Assembly: GCA_963753685.1 (NCBI GenBank)
Contig: CAVWDE010000002.1
Location: 186,001 to 250,000 of the forward strand
Length of the DNA: 64,000 nucleotides
Source of the DNA: DATAOG01 sp963753685
GTDB lineage: Bacteria > Pseudomonadota > Alphaproteobacteria > Geminicoccales > Geminicoccaceae
Direction of reading: 5' to 3'
In this document: positions 44,621 to 56,404 of the stretch, in pieces
Layout of the letters: the number at the start of each line of letters is the position of its first letter
Numbering within the stretch: the first letter of the stretch is position 1
Translations under genes and position numbers: made by a program
The notes under the pieces: model-generated
What the model saw: only the letters and a program-made list of their open reading frames with translations
The model's database searches: none
What the model was told of the DNA's origin: nothing

Positions 44621-46597
44621 ATGACGATGGCCAAGACCCTGGACGTGATCTGCATCGGCCGCTCCTCGGTCGACCTCTATGGCGAGCAGGTCGGCGGCCG
44701 GCTCGAGGAGATGGCGAGCTTCGCCAAATACGTGGGCGGTTGCCCGACCAACATCTCGGTCGGCACCGCCCGGCTCGGGCTCAAGCCCGGCCTGATCACC
44801 GCGGTCGGCGACGAGCACATGGGCCGCTTCATCAAGGAGACGGTCACGGCCGAAGGCGTCGACATCCAAGGCGTCAAGACCGACCCAGAGCGCCTGACCG
44901 CGCTGGTCATCCTCGGCATCCGTGACGAGCACACCTTCCCCCTGATCTTCGTGCGCGAGAACTGTGCCGACTCGGGCCTGACCGAGGACGATGTCGACGA
45001 GGCCTACATCGCGAGCGCCGGTGCCGTGGTGGTCTCGGGCACCCACTTCTCCAAGCCCAACCTCGATGCCATGAGCAAGAAGGCGATCCGGCTCATGAAG
45101 AAGCACGGCGGCCGGGTGATCTTCGACATCGACTATCGGCCGGTGCTCTGGGGCCTGACCGGGCTCGGCCTCGGCGAGGAGCGCTTCGTCGCCAACGAGA
45201 GTGTCTCCGCCCACCTCCAGACCATCCTGCCCGAGTGCGATGTGATCGTCGGCACCGAGGAGGAGATCCACATCGCCGGCGGCTCGACCGACACGCTGGC
45301 CGCCTGCCGCAGGATCCGGGAGCTGGCGCCGAAAGCGTTGATTGTGGTCAAGCGGGGGCCCATGGGCTGCACCGTGTTCGATCGCGCGATTCCCGACGAC
45401 ATCGAACTGGGGATAAAAGGGCCGGGCTTCCCGATCGAGGTCTTCAACATCTTAGGTGCCGGCGATGCCTTCATGAGCGGTTTTCTCCGCGGCTATCTGC
45501 GCGATGCGCCGATCGAGGACTGCTGCAAGTACGCCAATGCCTGCGGCGCGTTCGCGGTCTCGCGCCACGGCTGCGCGCCGGCGGTGCCGAGCTGGACCGA
45601 GCTTGCCCACTTTCTCGAGCATGGCTCGACCAAGCGTGCGCTCCGCACGGACGCCGCGCTCGAGCAGCTGCACTGGTCGACCACCCGGACCAGGCCATGG
45701 CCGCAGGTCCTCGCGATGGCCTTCGACCATCGCGCCCAGCTCGAGGCAATGGCGGACGCTGCGGGCGTCAGCCACGAGCATATTTCCCACTTTAAAAGGC
45801 TCTGCCTGGCGGCGGCGCGGCAGGCGGCGCGGGGGCGGCCGGACGCCGGCATCCTGCTCGATGGCCGGCTCGGGCAGGCAGCGCTCGACGATGCGACCGG
45901 CGATGCGGCCGGCGGGGGCCTTTGGATCGGCCGGCCGATCGAGTTGCCGGGCTCGCTGCCGATCCGATTCGAGGGCGGCGCCGATGTCGGCTGCACGCTC
46001 CGCGAATGGCCGGTAGCACACTGCGTCAAGTGCCTGATCTTCTACCACCCGGACGACCCGGAGGATCTGCGCGCCGAGCAGGAGGCGCAGGCGCTCCGCC
46101 TGTTCGACGCCTGCCGCAGGACTTTCCACGAGCTCCTGCTCGAGATCATCCCGAGCAAATCCGAAGCCCCGGTCGACGAGCGGACGCTCGCGCGCGCGCT
46201 CGAGCGGTTCTATGAGCTCGGCATCTACCCCGACTGGTGGAAGCTCCCCGATCCCGCGAGCGATGCCGCCTGGCAGCGGATCGCGGAGGTGATCGAGCGC
46301 CATGACCCGCATTGCCGGGGGGTGCTGCTGCTGGGGCTGGACGCGCCGGCTGCCGAGCTCGAGGCAAGCTTCGCGCGCGCCGCCCGCCAGCCGATCTGCA
46401 AGGGCTTCGCGATCGGCCGGACGATCTTCGGCGAGCCGGCCCGCGCCTGGTTCAAGGGCGAGATCGACGATGCGAGCGCGACCGCGCGCATGGCCGAGAG
46501 CTACGCCCGCCTGATCCAGGCCTGGGACCGGCTGCGGCCGCCGGCTTTTTCCCACAAACCAACCGACCGCCCGAGCGGTCTCCTCGTGAGTAGGTGA
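44621..46597 (+). CDS. iolC: Bifunctional 5-dehydro-2-deoxygluconokinase with C-terminal DUF2090 aldolase-like domain
   Basis: A 658-aa fusion. The first 330 residues are a PfkB-type IolC kinase ('DVICIGRSSVDLYGEQVGGR', 'FAKYVGGCPTNISVGTARLG', 'VFNILGAGDAFMSGFLRGYL'). The rest is a DUF2090 domain with an aldolase-like TIM-barrel ('VLAMAFDHRAQLEAMADAAG', 'CVKCLIFYHPDDPEDLRAEQ', 'GIYPDWWKLPD', 'PICKGFAIGRTIFGEPARAW'). The kinase phosphorylates 5-dehydro-2-deoxy-D-gluconate; the second domain probably splits the product to malonate semialdehyde and DHAP, replacing a separate iolJ. The fusion is common in proteobacteria. A second ATG lies at 44627. Confidence 0.93.
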   Translation: MTMAKTLDVICIGRSSVDLYGEQVGGRLEEMASFAKYVGGCPTNISVGTARLGLKPGLITAVGDEHMGRFIKETVTAEGVDIQGVKTDPERLTALVILGIRDEHTFPLIFVRENCADSGLTEDDVDEAYIASAGAVVVSGTHFSKPNLDAMSKKAIRLMKKHGGRVIFDIDYRPVLWGLTGLGLGEERFVANESVSAHLQTILPECDVIVGTEEEIHIAGGSTDTLAACRRIRELAPKALIVVKRGPMGCTVFDRAIPDDIELGIKGPGFPIEVFNILGAGDAFMSGFLRGYLRDAPIEDCCKYANACGAFAVSRHGCAPAVPSWTELAHFLEHGSTKRALRTDAALEQLHWSTTRTRPWPQVLAMAFDHRAQLEAMADAAGVSHEHISHFKRLCLAAARQAARGRPDAGILLDGRLGQAALDDATGDAAGGGLWIGRPIELPGSLPIRFEGGADVGCTLREWPVAHCVKCLIFYHPDDPEDLRAEQEAQALRLFDACRRTFHELLLEIIPSKSEAPVDERTLARALERFYELGIYPDWWKLPDPASDAAWQRIAEVIERHDPHCRGVLLLGLDAPAAELEASFARAARQPICKGFAIGRTIFGEPARAWFKGEIDDASATARMAESYARLIQAWDRLRPPAFSHKPTDRPSGLLVSR

Positions 46598-46599
46598 CG

Positions 46600-47592
46600 A
46601 TGGTCAAATTCGCCATTCTCGGCTGCGGCCGCATCGGCCGCATGCACGCCCAGAACCTCGCCCGCCATCCGCAGGCCGAGCTGGTCTGGGCCTACGATGT
46701 CGCCGACGCCGCCGCGGCCGCCACGGCCGAGGCGACCGGCGCCCGCAAGGCGCGCACGGTCGATGAGATCCTGACCGACCGCGCCGTCCAGGCGGTGCTG
46801 ATCGCATCCTCGACCGACACCCACCTGGATCTGCTGGTGCGCGCGGTCGAGGCCGGCAAGGCGGTCTTGTGCGAGAAGCCGATCGACCTCGATCTGGCCA
46901 AGGTCGACTCGTCGTGGGCGCGGATCAAGGACCGGGGGGCCACCATCATGGTGGGCTTCAACCGCCGCTTCGACCCGTCCATGCGGGCGCTGCGCGAGCG
47001 CATCCAGGCGGGCGAAGTCGGAAAACTCGAGCAGGTCGTGATCACGTCCCGCGATCCCGGGCCGCCGCCGGTTGCCTACATCAAAGTTTCGGGCGGCCTG
47101 TTCCGCGACATGACCATCCACGACTTCGACATGGCCCGCTACCTGATGGGCGACATCGTCGCGGTGCAGGCGATCGGCGCCCATCTGGTCGACCCGGCGA
47201 TCGAGCAGGCGGGCGACATCGATGCCGCGATGATCACGCTGATCGCGAAGAGCGGGGCCATCTGCCAGATCAACAACAGCCGGCGCGCGTCCTACGGCTA
47301 CGACCAGCGGGTCGAGGCGTTCGGCGAAAAGGGCATGCTCCAGGTCGGCAACCAGCGGCCGACCACGCTCTCGTTCTGGGGCGCGGCTTCGACCGCGGCC
47401 AAAGACCCCGTCCTCAACTTCTTCATCGAGCGCTACACGCCCGCCTACAACGCCGAGATTTCCCACTTTGTCGACTGCGTCGAGCAGGGCAGGACGCCCA
47501 TGGTCGGCTATCGCGACGGCCGCGAGGCGCTGCGTCTGGCCGATGCCGCGCTCGAGAGCATGCAGACTGGCCGCCTCGTCCGGCTCGACTGA
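46600..47592 (+). CDS. iolG: Inositol 2-dehydrogenase (IolG/MocA family)
   Basis: A 330-aa Gfo/Idh/MocA oxidoreductase. The NAD site is 'FAILGCGRIGRMHAQNLARH', the conserved catalytic Lys lies in 'AVLCEKPIDLDL', and 'IHDFDMARYLMG' holds the family His-x-x-D. It oxidises myo-inositol (or scyllo-inositol or a related polyol) to 2-keto-myo-inositol. The ATG at 46600 lies 2 bp after the iolC stop with TAGGTGA as ribosome-binding site. Confidence 0.92.
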   Translation: MVKFAILGCGRIGRMHAQNLARHPQAELVWAYDVADAAAAATAEATGARKARTVDEILTDRAVQAVLIASSTDTHLDLLVRAVEAGKAVLCEKPIDLDLAKVDSSWARIKDRGATIMVGFNRRFDPSMRALRERIQAGEVGKLEQVVITSRDPGPPPVAYIKVSGGLFRDMTIHDFDMARYLMGDIVAVQAIGAHLVDPAIEQAGDIDAAMITLIAKSGAICQINNSRRASYGYDQRVEAFGEKGMLQVGNQRPTTLSFWGAASTAAKDPVLNFFIERYTPAYNAEISHFVDCVEQGRTPMVGYRDGREALRLADAALESMQTGRLVRLD

Positions 47593-47597
47593 CCGCC

Positions 47598-48408
47598 ATG
47601 AACCGCAAGCTCGGCGTCTGCACCTGGACCTTCGGGCCGCGGCCGCTCGCCGGAGACCCTGGCCCGGATCGCGGCGCTCGGCTACGACGGGGTCGAGCTG
47701 CACGGCGACCTCCAGGCATTCCAGCCGAAGGCGGTCGCGTCGCTGATGCGCGAGCACGGCCTCGAGGTCTTCTCGCTGACGCCTGCCAACGTCGATCCCG
47801 CGACCCCGGATGCCGGCACGCGGGCGGCGGCGCTCGACTACTACCGCGAGCTGGTCGACTTCGCCGCCGGGGTCGGCGGCGCGATCGTCTCGTTCCACGG
47901 CCTGGTCGGTCGGATCGCGCCGCTTTCCTCCATGGCCGAGGAGGAAGAGCTGCTGGTCGCGGGCTTGCGGACCGTGTGCGAGCACGCGCGCCCGGCGGGC
48001 GTCCGCATCGTCTATGAGGTCCTGAACCGCTATGAGAGCCATCTGGTCAACACCGGCCAGGCGGCGCTCGCGCTCATCGAGCGGGTCGGCGCCGACAACT
48101 TCGGCGTCCTGCTCGATGCCTATCACATGAACATCGAGGAGGCCGAGCCGGCCCAGGCGATCCGCGAGGTCGGGACGCGACTCGGCCTGTTCCACGTCGC
48201 CGATTCCAACCGCGAGGGCATCGGCCGCGGCCATACCGACTTCGCCGCCATCGCCCGCGCGCTCGACGAGGTCGGCTACCTCGGGCCGGTAATCGTCGAG
48301 TGCACCGCCGCCGGCGCCAACCCGTTCACCCCGGTCAAGCCCGGCGATTATGTGGCCGTGCTCGAGGGCTATCTCGCGACCAGCCGCGACTGGCTGCGCG
48401 CCGCATGA
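47598..48408 (+). pseudogene. Sugar epimerase of the D-tagatose 3-epimerase/IolO type, one frameshift near 47652
   Basis: A TIM-barrel epimerase. 'RKLGVCTWTFGPRPLA' is read from the ATG at 47598; one extra G at 47652-47653 shifts the frame, after which 'ETLARIAALGYDGVELHGDL' continues to the stop at 48408 (269 aa when corrected). Metal ligands of the ketose 3-epimerase family are visible: Glu in 'IVYEVLNRYESHLVNTG', Asp in 'NFGVLLDAYHMNIEEAEPAQ', His in 'LGLFHVADSNREGIGRGHTD' and Glu in 'PVIVECTAAGANPF'. In an inositol operon it may epimerise a keto-inositol or keto-gluconate. It lacks IolE features, so I do not call it inosose dehydratase. Confidence 0.8.
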
Positions 48409-48424
48409 GATCAGGAGAACCGCC

Positions 48425-49237
48425 ATGTCCGAACTGCTCTTGAAGAATCATGCGCCCGACCGCCAGGGGCTGGTCCATCGGGTGACCCCGGCGAGCGCCG
48501 GCTGGGGGCACGTCGGGTTCGAGGTGTTCCGGCTCAAGCCCGGCCAGAGCCTGGCGGCGGAGACGGGCGAGCGCGAGGCCTGCCTGGTGCTGGTCGGCGG
48601 CAAGGCGCGCATCCGTGCCGGTGGCCAGGATTTCGGCGAGGTCGGAGAGCGCATGGGCCCGTTCGAGGGCAAGAAGCCGGTCGCCGTCTACGTCCCCTGG
48701 CAGAGCGACTACCGGGTCGAGGCGACCACCGACCTCGAGCTCGGGATCTGCACCGCACCTGGCGGCGGCGCCTACGAGGCGCGGCTGATCGGTCCGGACC
48801 AGGTCACCTATTCCAAGCGCGGCCAGGGCAGCAACACCCGCCACGTCTACGACATCCTGCCTGAGAGCGCCCCCGCGCATTCGCTATTGGTGGTCGAGGT
48901 GATCACACCCGCGGGCGGCTGGTCGTCCTACCCGAGCCACAAGCACGACACCCTGAACCTCCCGCACGAGAGCGAGCTGCAGGAGACTTACTACCACCGG
49001 CTCAACCCGGCCCAGGGCTTCGCCCTGCAGCGGGTCTATACCGACGACCGCGCGCTGGATGAGACCCTGGCGGTCGAGGACGGCGACGTCGTCCTGGTCC
49101 CCAAGGGCTACCATCCCTGCGGCACGGCGCACGGCTACGACCTCTACTATCTGAACGTGATGGCCGGGCCGCAGCGGATCTGGCGCTTCAACACCGAGCC
49201 CGCCCATCGCTGGCTGCTCGAGGGAGCCAAGGCATGA
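48425..49237 (+). CDS. iolB: 5-deoxy-glucuronate isomerase
   Basis: A 270-aa double-cupin enzyme. 'FEVFRLKPGQSLAAETGERE' opens the first cupin, and the second carries the metal site 'SYPSHKHDTLN' with 'LQETYYHRLNPAQGFALQRV' and 'LVPKGYHPCGTAHGYDLYYL'. IolB isomerises 5-deoxy-D-glucuronate to 5-dehydro-2-deoxy-D-gluconate, the substrate of IolC. The start follows GGAGAACCGCC, and the stop overlaps the iolD start by 4 bp. Confidence 0.95.
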   Translation: MSELLLKNHAPDRQGLVHRVTPASAGWGHVGFEVFRLKPGQSLAAETGEREACLVLVGGKARIRAGGQDFGEVGERMGPFEGKKPVAVYVPWQSDYRVEATTDLELGICTAPGGGAYEARLIGPDQVTYSKRGQGSNTRHVYDILPESAPAHSLLVVEVITPAGGWSSYPSHKHDTLNLPHESELQETYYHRLNPAQGFALQRVYTDDRALDETLAVEDGDVVLVPKGYHPCGTAHGYDLYYLNVMAGPQRIWRFNTEPAHRWLLEGAKA

Positions 49238-51082
49238 GCACGATCCGGCTGACTGCGGCCCAGGCGGTGGTCCGCTACCTCGCCGCCCAGCGCACCACCA
49301 TCGACGGCACCGAGGCGCCCCTGTTCGCGGGCGTGTTCGCGATCTTCGGCCATGGCAACGTCGCCGGTCTGGGCGAGGCGCTCTACCAGGTGCGGGACGT
49401 GCTGCCGACCTACCGCGCGCACAACGAGCAGGGCATGGCGCACGCCGCGATCGCGTTCGCCAAGGCGAAATTCCGCCGCCAGATGATGGCGTGTACGACC
49501 TCGATCGGGCCGGGCGCCCTCAACATGGTGACCGCGGCCGCACTCGCGCACGTCAACCGGCTGCCGGTGCTGCTGCTGCCGGGCGACACCTTCGCCAACC
49601 GGCGTCCCGACCCGGTGCTGCAGCAGGTCGAGGACTTCGGCGACGGGACCGCGACCGCCAACGACTGCTTCAAGCCGGTTTCCCGGTTTTTCGACCGGAT
49701 CACCCGGCCCGAGCAGCTGCTTGTCCGCGCTGCCGCGCGCGATCCAGGTGCTGACCGACCCGGCCGAATGCGGCCCGGTGACGCTCGGCATGAGCCAGGA
49801 CGTCCAGGCCGAGGCCTACGACTTTCCGGACGCCTTCTTCACGCCGCGGACGGTCCGCTTCCGCCGGCCGGCACCCGATGAGGACGAGCTGGCGGCGACG
49901 GTCCAGCTGCTGCAGCGGGCCGAGCGGCCCCTGATCGTGGCGGGCGGCGGGGTGCTCTATTCGGGCGCCGCGGAGACCCTGCAGGCGTTCGCCGCGCGCC
50001 ACAAGATCCCGGTCGCCGAGACCCAGGCGGGCAAGGGCGCGCTCGCCTTCGATCATCCGCAGAACGTCGGCTCGATCGGGGTCACGGGCTCATCGGCGGC
50101 CAACGCGCTCGCCGCCGAGGCGGACGTGCTGCTGGCGATCGGCACGCGGCTGCAGGACTTCACCACCGGCTCGCGCGCGCTGCTGCCCGGACCGGCGACC
50201 CTGATCCAGCTGAACGTCGCCGCCTTCGATGCCGGCAAGCATGCTGCAGTTCCGCTCGTCGGTGACGCGAAAGTGACGCTCGAAGCGCTGGATGCGGCGC
50301 TCGGCGGCACCACAACCGACGCATCCTGGCAGGCGCGCGTGCGCCGCCTGCGCCAGGACTGGGATGCGGTTGTCGATCGCGTCACGGCGGCGACCAACGC
50401 CGAGCGGCCCTCGGATGCCCAGGTGCTGGGCGCGGTCAACCGCAGCGCCGCGCGCGATGCGATCGTGGTCTGCGCCGCGGGCGGCCTGCCGGGCGAGTTG
50501 CACAAGCTCTGGCGGACCGGCGCGACGGGCGGCTACCACCTGGAGTACGGCTTCTCCTGCATGGGCTACGAGATCGCGGGCGGGCTCGGGGTCAAGCTCG
50601 CCGCGCCCGAGCGCGAGGTTTTCGTGCTGGTCGGCGACGGCAGCTATCTGATGCTGAATTCCGAGCTCGCGACCGCGGTCATGCTCGGGGCCAGAAGCTC
50701 ACGGTCGTGGTGCTCGACAACCGCGGCTACGGCTGCATCAACCGGCTGCAGCGGGCGACCGGCGGCGCGTCCTTCAACAACCTGTTCGACCACGTCGACC
50801 ACATGGCCGACCCGGGTTTGATCGACTTCGCCGGTCACGCCCGCGCGCTCGGCGCCGAGGCGGAGAAGGTGGCCGGCATCGGCGAGCTGGAGCTGGCGCT
50901 GAAGCGCGCCAAGGCGTCGGAGCGCAGCTACGTGATCGTGATCGACACCGACCCGCTGGTGACCACCCAGGAGGGCGGCGCCTGGTGGGACGTGGCCGTG
51001 CCCGAGACCTCGGCGCGCGGCGAGGTGCGCGCCGCCCGCGAGGCCTACGAGCAGGCGCTCGACGAGACAGAAGCTCGCCTGA
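49234..51082 (+). pseudogene. iolD: 3D-(3,5/4)-trihydroxycyclohexane-1,2-dione hydrolase, three frameshifts
   Basis: A thiamine-diphosphate enzyme that opens the ring in inositol breakdown. 'VFAIFGHGNVAGLGEALYQV' and 'AHNEQGMAHAAIAFAKAKFR' (with the catalytic Glu) are followed by 'PLIVAGGGVLYSGAAETLQA' and the ThDP motif 'FVLVGDGSYLMLNSELAT' with 'DNRGYGCINRLQRATGG'. The frame changes at 49721 (extra T), near 50690 (two extra bases or one lost) and at 51067 (extra A). With these removed the protein is 614 aa and ends 'EAYEQALDEQKLA', a normal IolD tail, 35 bp before mmsA. As written, the last part runs on in frame into mmsA. Confidence 0.88.
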
Positions 51083-51117
51083 CGCGGGCAGGCTCGGAAA
51101 AAACCCGGGAGGGCGGC

Positions 51118-52619
<1,502 letters not shown>

Positions 52620-52697
52620 CGCGGGGGGGGGCACGACGGGCCCCGATTCGATGCTACAAGCGGGATCGCTGGCATCGAAGCTCAGGAGGGGCACGGA

Positions 52698-53594
52698 ATG
52701 ACGGACAGGGACGGGGCGCTCGAGACCGTCGCGGTGCAGGTCGGCGGCCACCGCATCGTCACCTACTCGCGCGGATCGGGCGACCAGGTGCTGCTCTGTC
52801 TCAACGGCGGGCCGGGGCTGCCTTGCGACTACCTGCGCGAGCCCCACGCCGTCCTGGCCGGGCGCGGCCTGCGCGTCGTGGCCTTCGATCAGCTCGGCTG
52901 CGGCGCCTCGGACCGGCCGACCGACAAGGCGCTCTGGACCATCGACCGCTATGCCGACGAGGTCGAGGCGGTCCGCCAGGCGCTGGGCCTGGGCACGGTG
53001 CACCTGCTCGGCCACTCCTGGGGCGGCTGGCTCGGCATCGAATATGCGCTCAAATACAACGGCTCGATCAAGAGCCTGGTGCTCGCCGATACCTGTGGCG
53101 ACATGCCCCATCTGGTGGCTGAGCTCAACCGGCTGCGCGGCGCGCTCGGCAGCGAGACGGTCGCCATGATGCTCCGCCATGAGGCCGACGGCACGATCGA
53201 GCATCCCGAATACCAGGCCGCGATCACGATCCTGAACTACCGCCACGTCTGCCGGCTCGACGTCTATCCGGACCCGCTCAAGCGCTCGCTCGACGACTGG
53301 AACATGGACGTCTACGGCGCCATGCAGGGGCCGAACGAGTTCCTCTACACCGGCAATCTCAAGGACTGGAACCGCATCCCGGACATGCACCGGATCCAAA
53401 AGCCCTGCCTGGTGCTGGCAGGCCAGCACGACGAGCTGACGCCCGCCTGCGCCATGCGCATGCACCAGGTCCTGCCGAACGCCGAGATCGCCGTGTTCAA
53501 GAACAGCTCGCACACGCCGTTCTACGAGGAGCCCGAACGCTACTTCGAGGTGCTTTCCGACTTTCTGCGCCGGCAGGCGGGCGGCAGCGGCTGA
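52698..53594 (+). CDS. Alpha/beta hydrolase, prolyl-aminopeptidase-like
   Basis: A 298-aa hydrolase. The oxyanion segment 'LLCLNGGPGLPCDYLREPH', 'VVAFDQLGCGASDRP', the nucleophile elbow 'VHLLGHSWGGWLGIEYALKY' (Ser of GHSWGG), an Asp in 'LVLAGQHDELTPACAM' and a His in 'FKNSSHTPFYEEPERYFE' match the proline iminopeptidase branch (peptidase S33). Such enzymes release N-terminal proline or hydrolyse amides. The dipeptide-type ABC transporter encoded next could supply peptides or amides to it. It has a CAGGAGGGGC site and lies about 80 bp after mmsA, so it may or may not belong to the inositol operon. Confidence 0.87.
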   Translation: MTDRDGALETVAVQVGGHRIVTYSRGSGDQVLLCLNGGPGLPCDYLREPHAVLAGRGLRVVAFDQLGCGASDRPTDKALWTIDRYADEVEAVRQALGLGTVHLLGHSWGGWLGIEYALKYNGSIKSLVLADTCGDMPHLVAELNRLRGALGSETVAMMLRHEADGTIEHPEYQAAITILNYRHVCRLDVYPDPLKRSLDDWNMDVYGAMQGPNEFLYTGNLKDWNRIPDMHRIQKPCLVLAGQHDELTPACAMRMHQVLPNAEIAVFKNSSHTPFYEEPERYFEVLSDFLRRQAGGSG

Positions 53595-53637
53595 TCACGG
53601 TCGGCACGGAACTTGCGGCGCTGCCGAGCCAGGAAAC

Positions 53638-54574
53638 ATGCACCGCTTCCGCTTCGTCCTCTACCGACCCGTCCAGCTGATCCCGGTGCTGCTGGGCATC
53701 AGCCTCGTCACCTTCGTCCTGGTCCATCTGATCCCGGGCGATCCGGCGCGCATCCTTCTGGGCGTGCGCGGCACCAAGGAGACGATCGCCGCGATCCACC
53801 ACCAGTACGGGCTCGATCGGCCGATCCTCGTGCAATATCTCTATTTCCTCTTCAATCTGGCGCAGGGCGAGCTCGGCCGCTCGATCATCTATCGGGCGCC
53901 GGTGCTTGTCCGTGGTCGCCGGTCGGATCGCGCCGACCGCTTTTCTGCTGGTCTACGCCGTCCTGCTGTCGACAGCGCTCTCGGGCCTGCTTGCCAGCCT
54001 TGCCGCCGCGAGGCGGGGGCGCGCGCTTGACCAGGCGATCCGGGTGTTCTCGACGGTCGGGCTCGGTCTGCCCGCCTTCTGGCTCGGGATCGTGCTGATC
54101 ATGCTGTTCAGCATCCGGCTCGGCTGGTTTCCGGTCTCGGGCTATGGCGAGGACTTCAGCGACCGCCTGTGGCATCTGTTCCTGCCGGCGCTGACGCTGG
54201 CCGCGGCGCTGGCGCCGGTGCTGACCCGGAACCTGCGCGCGAGCCTGATCTCGGAGAGCACCGCCGACTACGTGATCGCCGCGCGCGCCAAGGGCCTGCC
54301 GCGCCGCGTCATCTTCTTCCACCACGTGTTCCGCAACTCCCTGATCCCGACCGTCAACCTGTTGGGCGTCAACGTCGGCTGGCTGATCGGCGGCACGGTC
54401 GTGGTCGAGACCGTGTTCTCGGTGCCGGGCATGGGCCAGCTGATGGTGGCCTCGATCTTCGCCCGCGATTACCTCGTGGTCCAGGCGGTGACCCTGGTCC
54501 TGGCGCTGGGCGTGGTGCTGACGAACTTCGTCGTCGACATCGTGACCGTGGCGCTCGACCCGAGGATCGCGTGA
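53638..54574 (+). pseudogene. Dipeptide-type ABC transporter permease DppB-like, one frameshift near 53906
   Basis: The first membrane subunit of an oligopeptide/dipeptide transporter. 'PVQLIPVLLGISLVTFVLVH' and 'HLIPGDPARILLGVRGT' give the N-terminal helix and the conserved periplasmic loop. After one extra T at 53906-53907 the frame resumes with 'SVVAGRIAPTAFLLVYAVLL', 'ADYVIAARAKGLPRRVIFFH' (ATPase-coupling loop) and 'VETVFSVPGMGQLM'. Corrected length is 311 aa. The stop overlaps the next start (GTGATGG). The upstream AGGAAAC is the ribosome-binding site. Confidence 0.87.
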
Positions 54575-55416
54575 TGGCGCTCGCGCTGGCCGTCCGCCTG
54601 CGCCCCCGGTTCGCGACCCTGCCGGTCCCGGCCGTGGCGGGTGGCGCGGTCTGCCTGTTCTGGCTCACCCTCGCGCTGGCCGCCCCCTGGGTCGCCCCCT
54701 TTGACCCGATCGCGCAGGATCTGAACGCGACCCTGCTGCCACCCGGCGGCGCGCACCTGCTCGGTACCGACAACTTCGGCCGCGACATCCTCTCGCGGAT
54801 CATCTGGGGCACCCGCATCGATCTGCAGATGGGCGCCTTCGGCGTTTTTTTCCCATTTTTGATCGGCACCACGATCGGCGCGACGTCCGGTTACTTCGGC
54901 GGCCTGATCGACATGCTCCTGATGCGCCTGCTCGACGTCACCATGTCGTTTCCTTTTTTCGTCCTGATCATCGCGATCGTCGCGACCCTCGGCCCCGGCC
55001 TGATCAGCTTCTACATAGCACTCGCCCTGGTCGGCTGGGTTTCCTACGCGCGCCTGATCCGGGCGCAGTTCCTGGTCATCAAGCACGCCGACTTCGTGCT
55101 CGCGGCGCAGAGCCTCGGCTATTCCCATGCCCGCATCGTGTTCCGCCACATCCTGCCCAACGCGATCATGCCGGCCGTGGTGTTCTCGATGTCGGACGCG
55201 GTCCTCGACATCCTGCTCGGCTCCTCGCTCTCCTATCTCGGCCTCGGCATCCAGCCGCCGACCGCGGAGTGGGGCCTGATGATCGCCGAGGGCCAGAGCT
55301 TCATCGCCATCGCCTGGTGGATCGCCTTCTTCCCCGGGCTCGCGATCGTGCTGCTCGCGGTCGGCTTCAGCCTGCTGGCCGACGGCTTCGCCGAGCGCTT
55401 CGGCATCCGGGACTGA
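54574..55416 (+). CDS. Dipeptide-type ABC transporter permease (DppC-like)
   Basis: A 280-aa permease. 'APWVAPFDPIAQDLNATLLP' and 'GTDNFGRDILSRIIWGTRID' are the N-terminal landmarks, followed by 'GATSGYFGGLIDMLLMRLLD', the coupling loop 'FVLAAQSLGYSHARIVFRHI' and 'SSLSYLGLGIQPPTAEWGLM'. It pairs with the DppB-like subunit and ends 6 bp before the ATPase gene. Confidence 0.93.
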   Translation: MALALAVRLRPRFATLPVPAVAGGAVCLFWLTLALAAPWVAPFDPIAQDLNATLLPPGGAHLLGTDNFGRDILSRIIWGTRIDLQMGAFGVFFPFLIGTTIGATSGYFGGLIDMLLMRLLDVTMSFPFFVLIIAIVATLGPGLISFYIALALVGWVSYARLIRAQFLVIKHADFVLAAQSLGYSHARIVFRHILPNAIMPAVVFSMSDAVLDILLGSSLSYLGLGIQPPTAEWGLMIAEGQSFIAIAWWIAFFPGLAIVLLAVGFSLLADGFAERFGIRD

Positions 55417-55422
55417 AGGCCC

Positions 55423-56404
55423 GTGGCGCTGCTCGACGTCCAGAACCTCTCGGTCGAGTTCGCGAGCCACGGGCGCTGGCTGCGGGCGGTCGAGCGGGTT
55501 TCCTTCGAGGTCGCCGAAGGCGAGGTCATGGGCCTGGTCGGCGAAAGCGGCTCGGGCAAGACCGTGACCTGCCGGGCGATCCTGCGCCTGCTCGACGGCC
55601 CTAAAGTGCGCACGCCGACCGGCGAGGCGCGCTTCGAGGGCCAGGACCTTTTGCGCCTCGGGGCGCGCGAGCTGCGGGCGCTGCATGGCCGGCGGATCGC
55701 TATGATCTTCCAGAACCCCTCGTCCTATCTGGACCCGCTGATGACGATCGGCCGCCAGGTGGCGGAGCCGCTGGTCCACCACGAGGGGCAGAGCCCGCGC
55801 GAGGCGCGCCGCCGGGCGGTCGAGCTGCTGCGCCAGGTCGGCATTCCCGATCCCGGACACACCGCCCTTGCCTATCCGCATCAGCTGAGCGGTGGCATGC
55901 GGCAGCGGGCGATGATCGCGGCCGCGGTCGCCTGCGAGCCGCGCCTCCTGGTCGCGGACGAGCCGACCACCGCGCTCGACGTGACCGTCCAGGCCCAGAT
56001 CCTGCGCCTGCTGCTCGAGCTGCGCGACCGCACCGGGCTCGCGATCATCCTGATCACCCATGCGCTGGCCGTGGTCGCCGCGGTCTGCGATTCGGTGGCG
56101 GTGATGTACGCCGGCCGGATCATGGAGCGGGCGCCCAAGCGCGAGCTGATCGCGCATCCGAAGCACCCCTATACGATCGGGCTGATCCGCTCGCAGCCGG
56201 GCCTGGTGGCCGAGGGCGGCGAGCTGCCCTCGATCGAGGGCCAGCTGCCGGCGCTCGATCAGCTGCCCGCCGGCTGCCGCTTCCATCCCCGCTGTGCCCA
56301 TGCGCTCGCCGACTGCAGCCGGCGGCCAGGTCGAGCTGGAGGCCGCCGGCAGCGAGCACGGCGTCGCCTGCATCCGCTGGCGCGAGCTCGAGGCGGCCCT
56401 CTGA
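55423..56404 (+). CDS. Dipeptide-type ABC transporter ATPase, DppD-like (GTG start; C-terminal frameshift near 56326)
   Basis: An ATPase with Walker A 'GESGSGKTVTCRAI', signature 'LSGGMRQRAMIAAAVACEPR', Walker B 'LLVADEPTTALDVT' and the C-terminal oligopeptide-transport motif 'CRFHPRCAHALADC'. As written, the frame runs through into the next ATPase as one 670-aa protein with an Arg-rich bridge. Removing one C at 56326-56327 gives instead 'ADCSRRQVELEAAGSEHGVA' and a normal tail ending at a TGA that overlaps the next ATG (TGATG), total 326 aa. I prefer two separate subunits. A genuine fused GsiA-like ATPase is the alternative. Confidence 0.82.

Noticed and set aside
47598..48408. Assignment of the TIM-barrel protein as inosose dehydratase IolE
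   Set aside because: The metal-site segments match the ketose 3-epimerase/IolO family, and the protein is shorter than IolE and lacks its opening motif.
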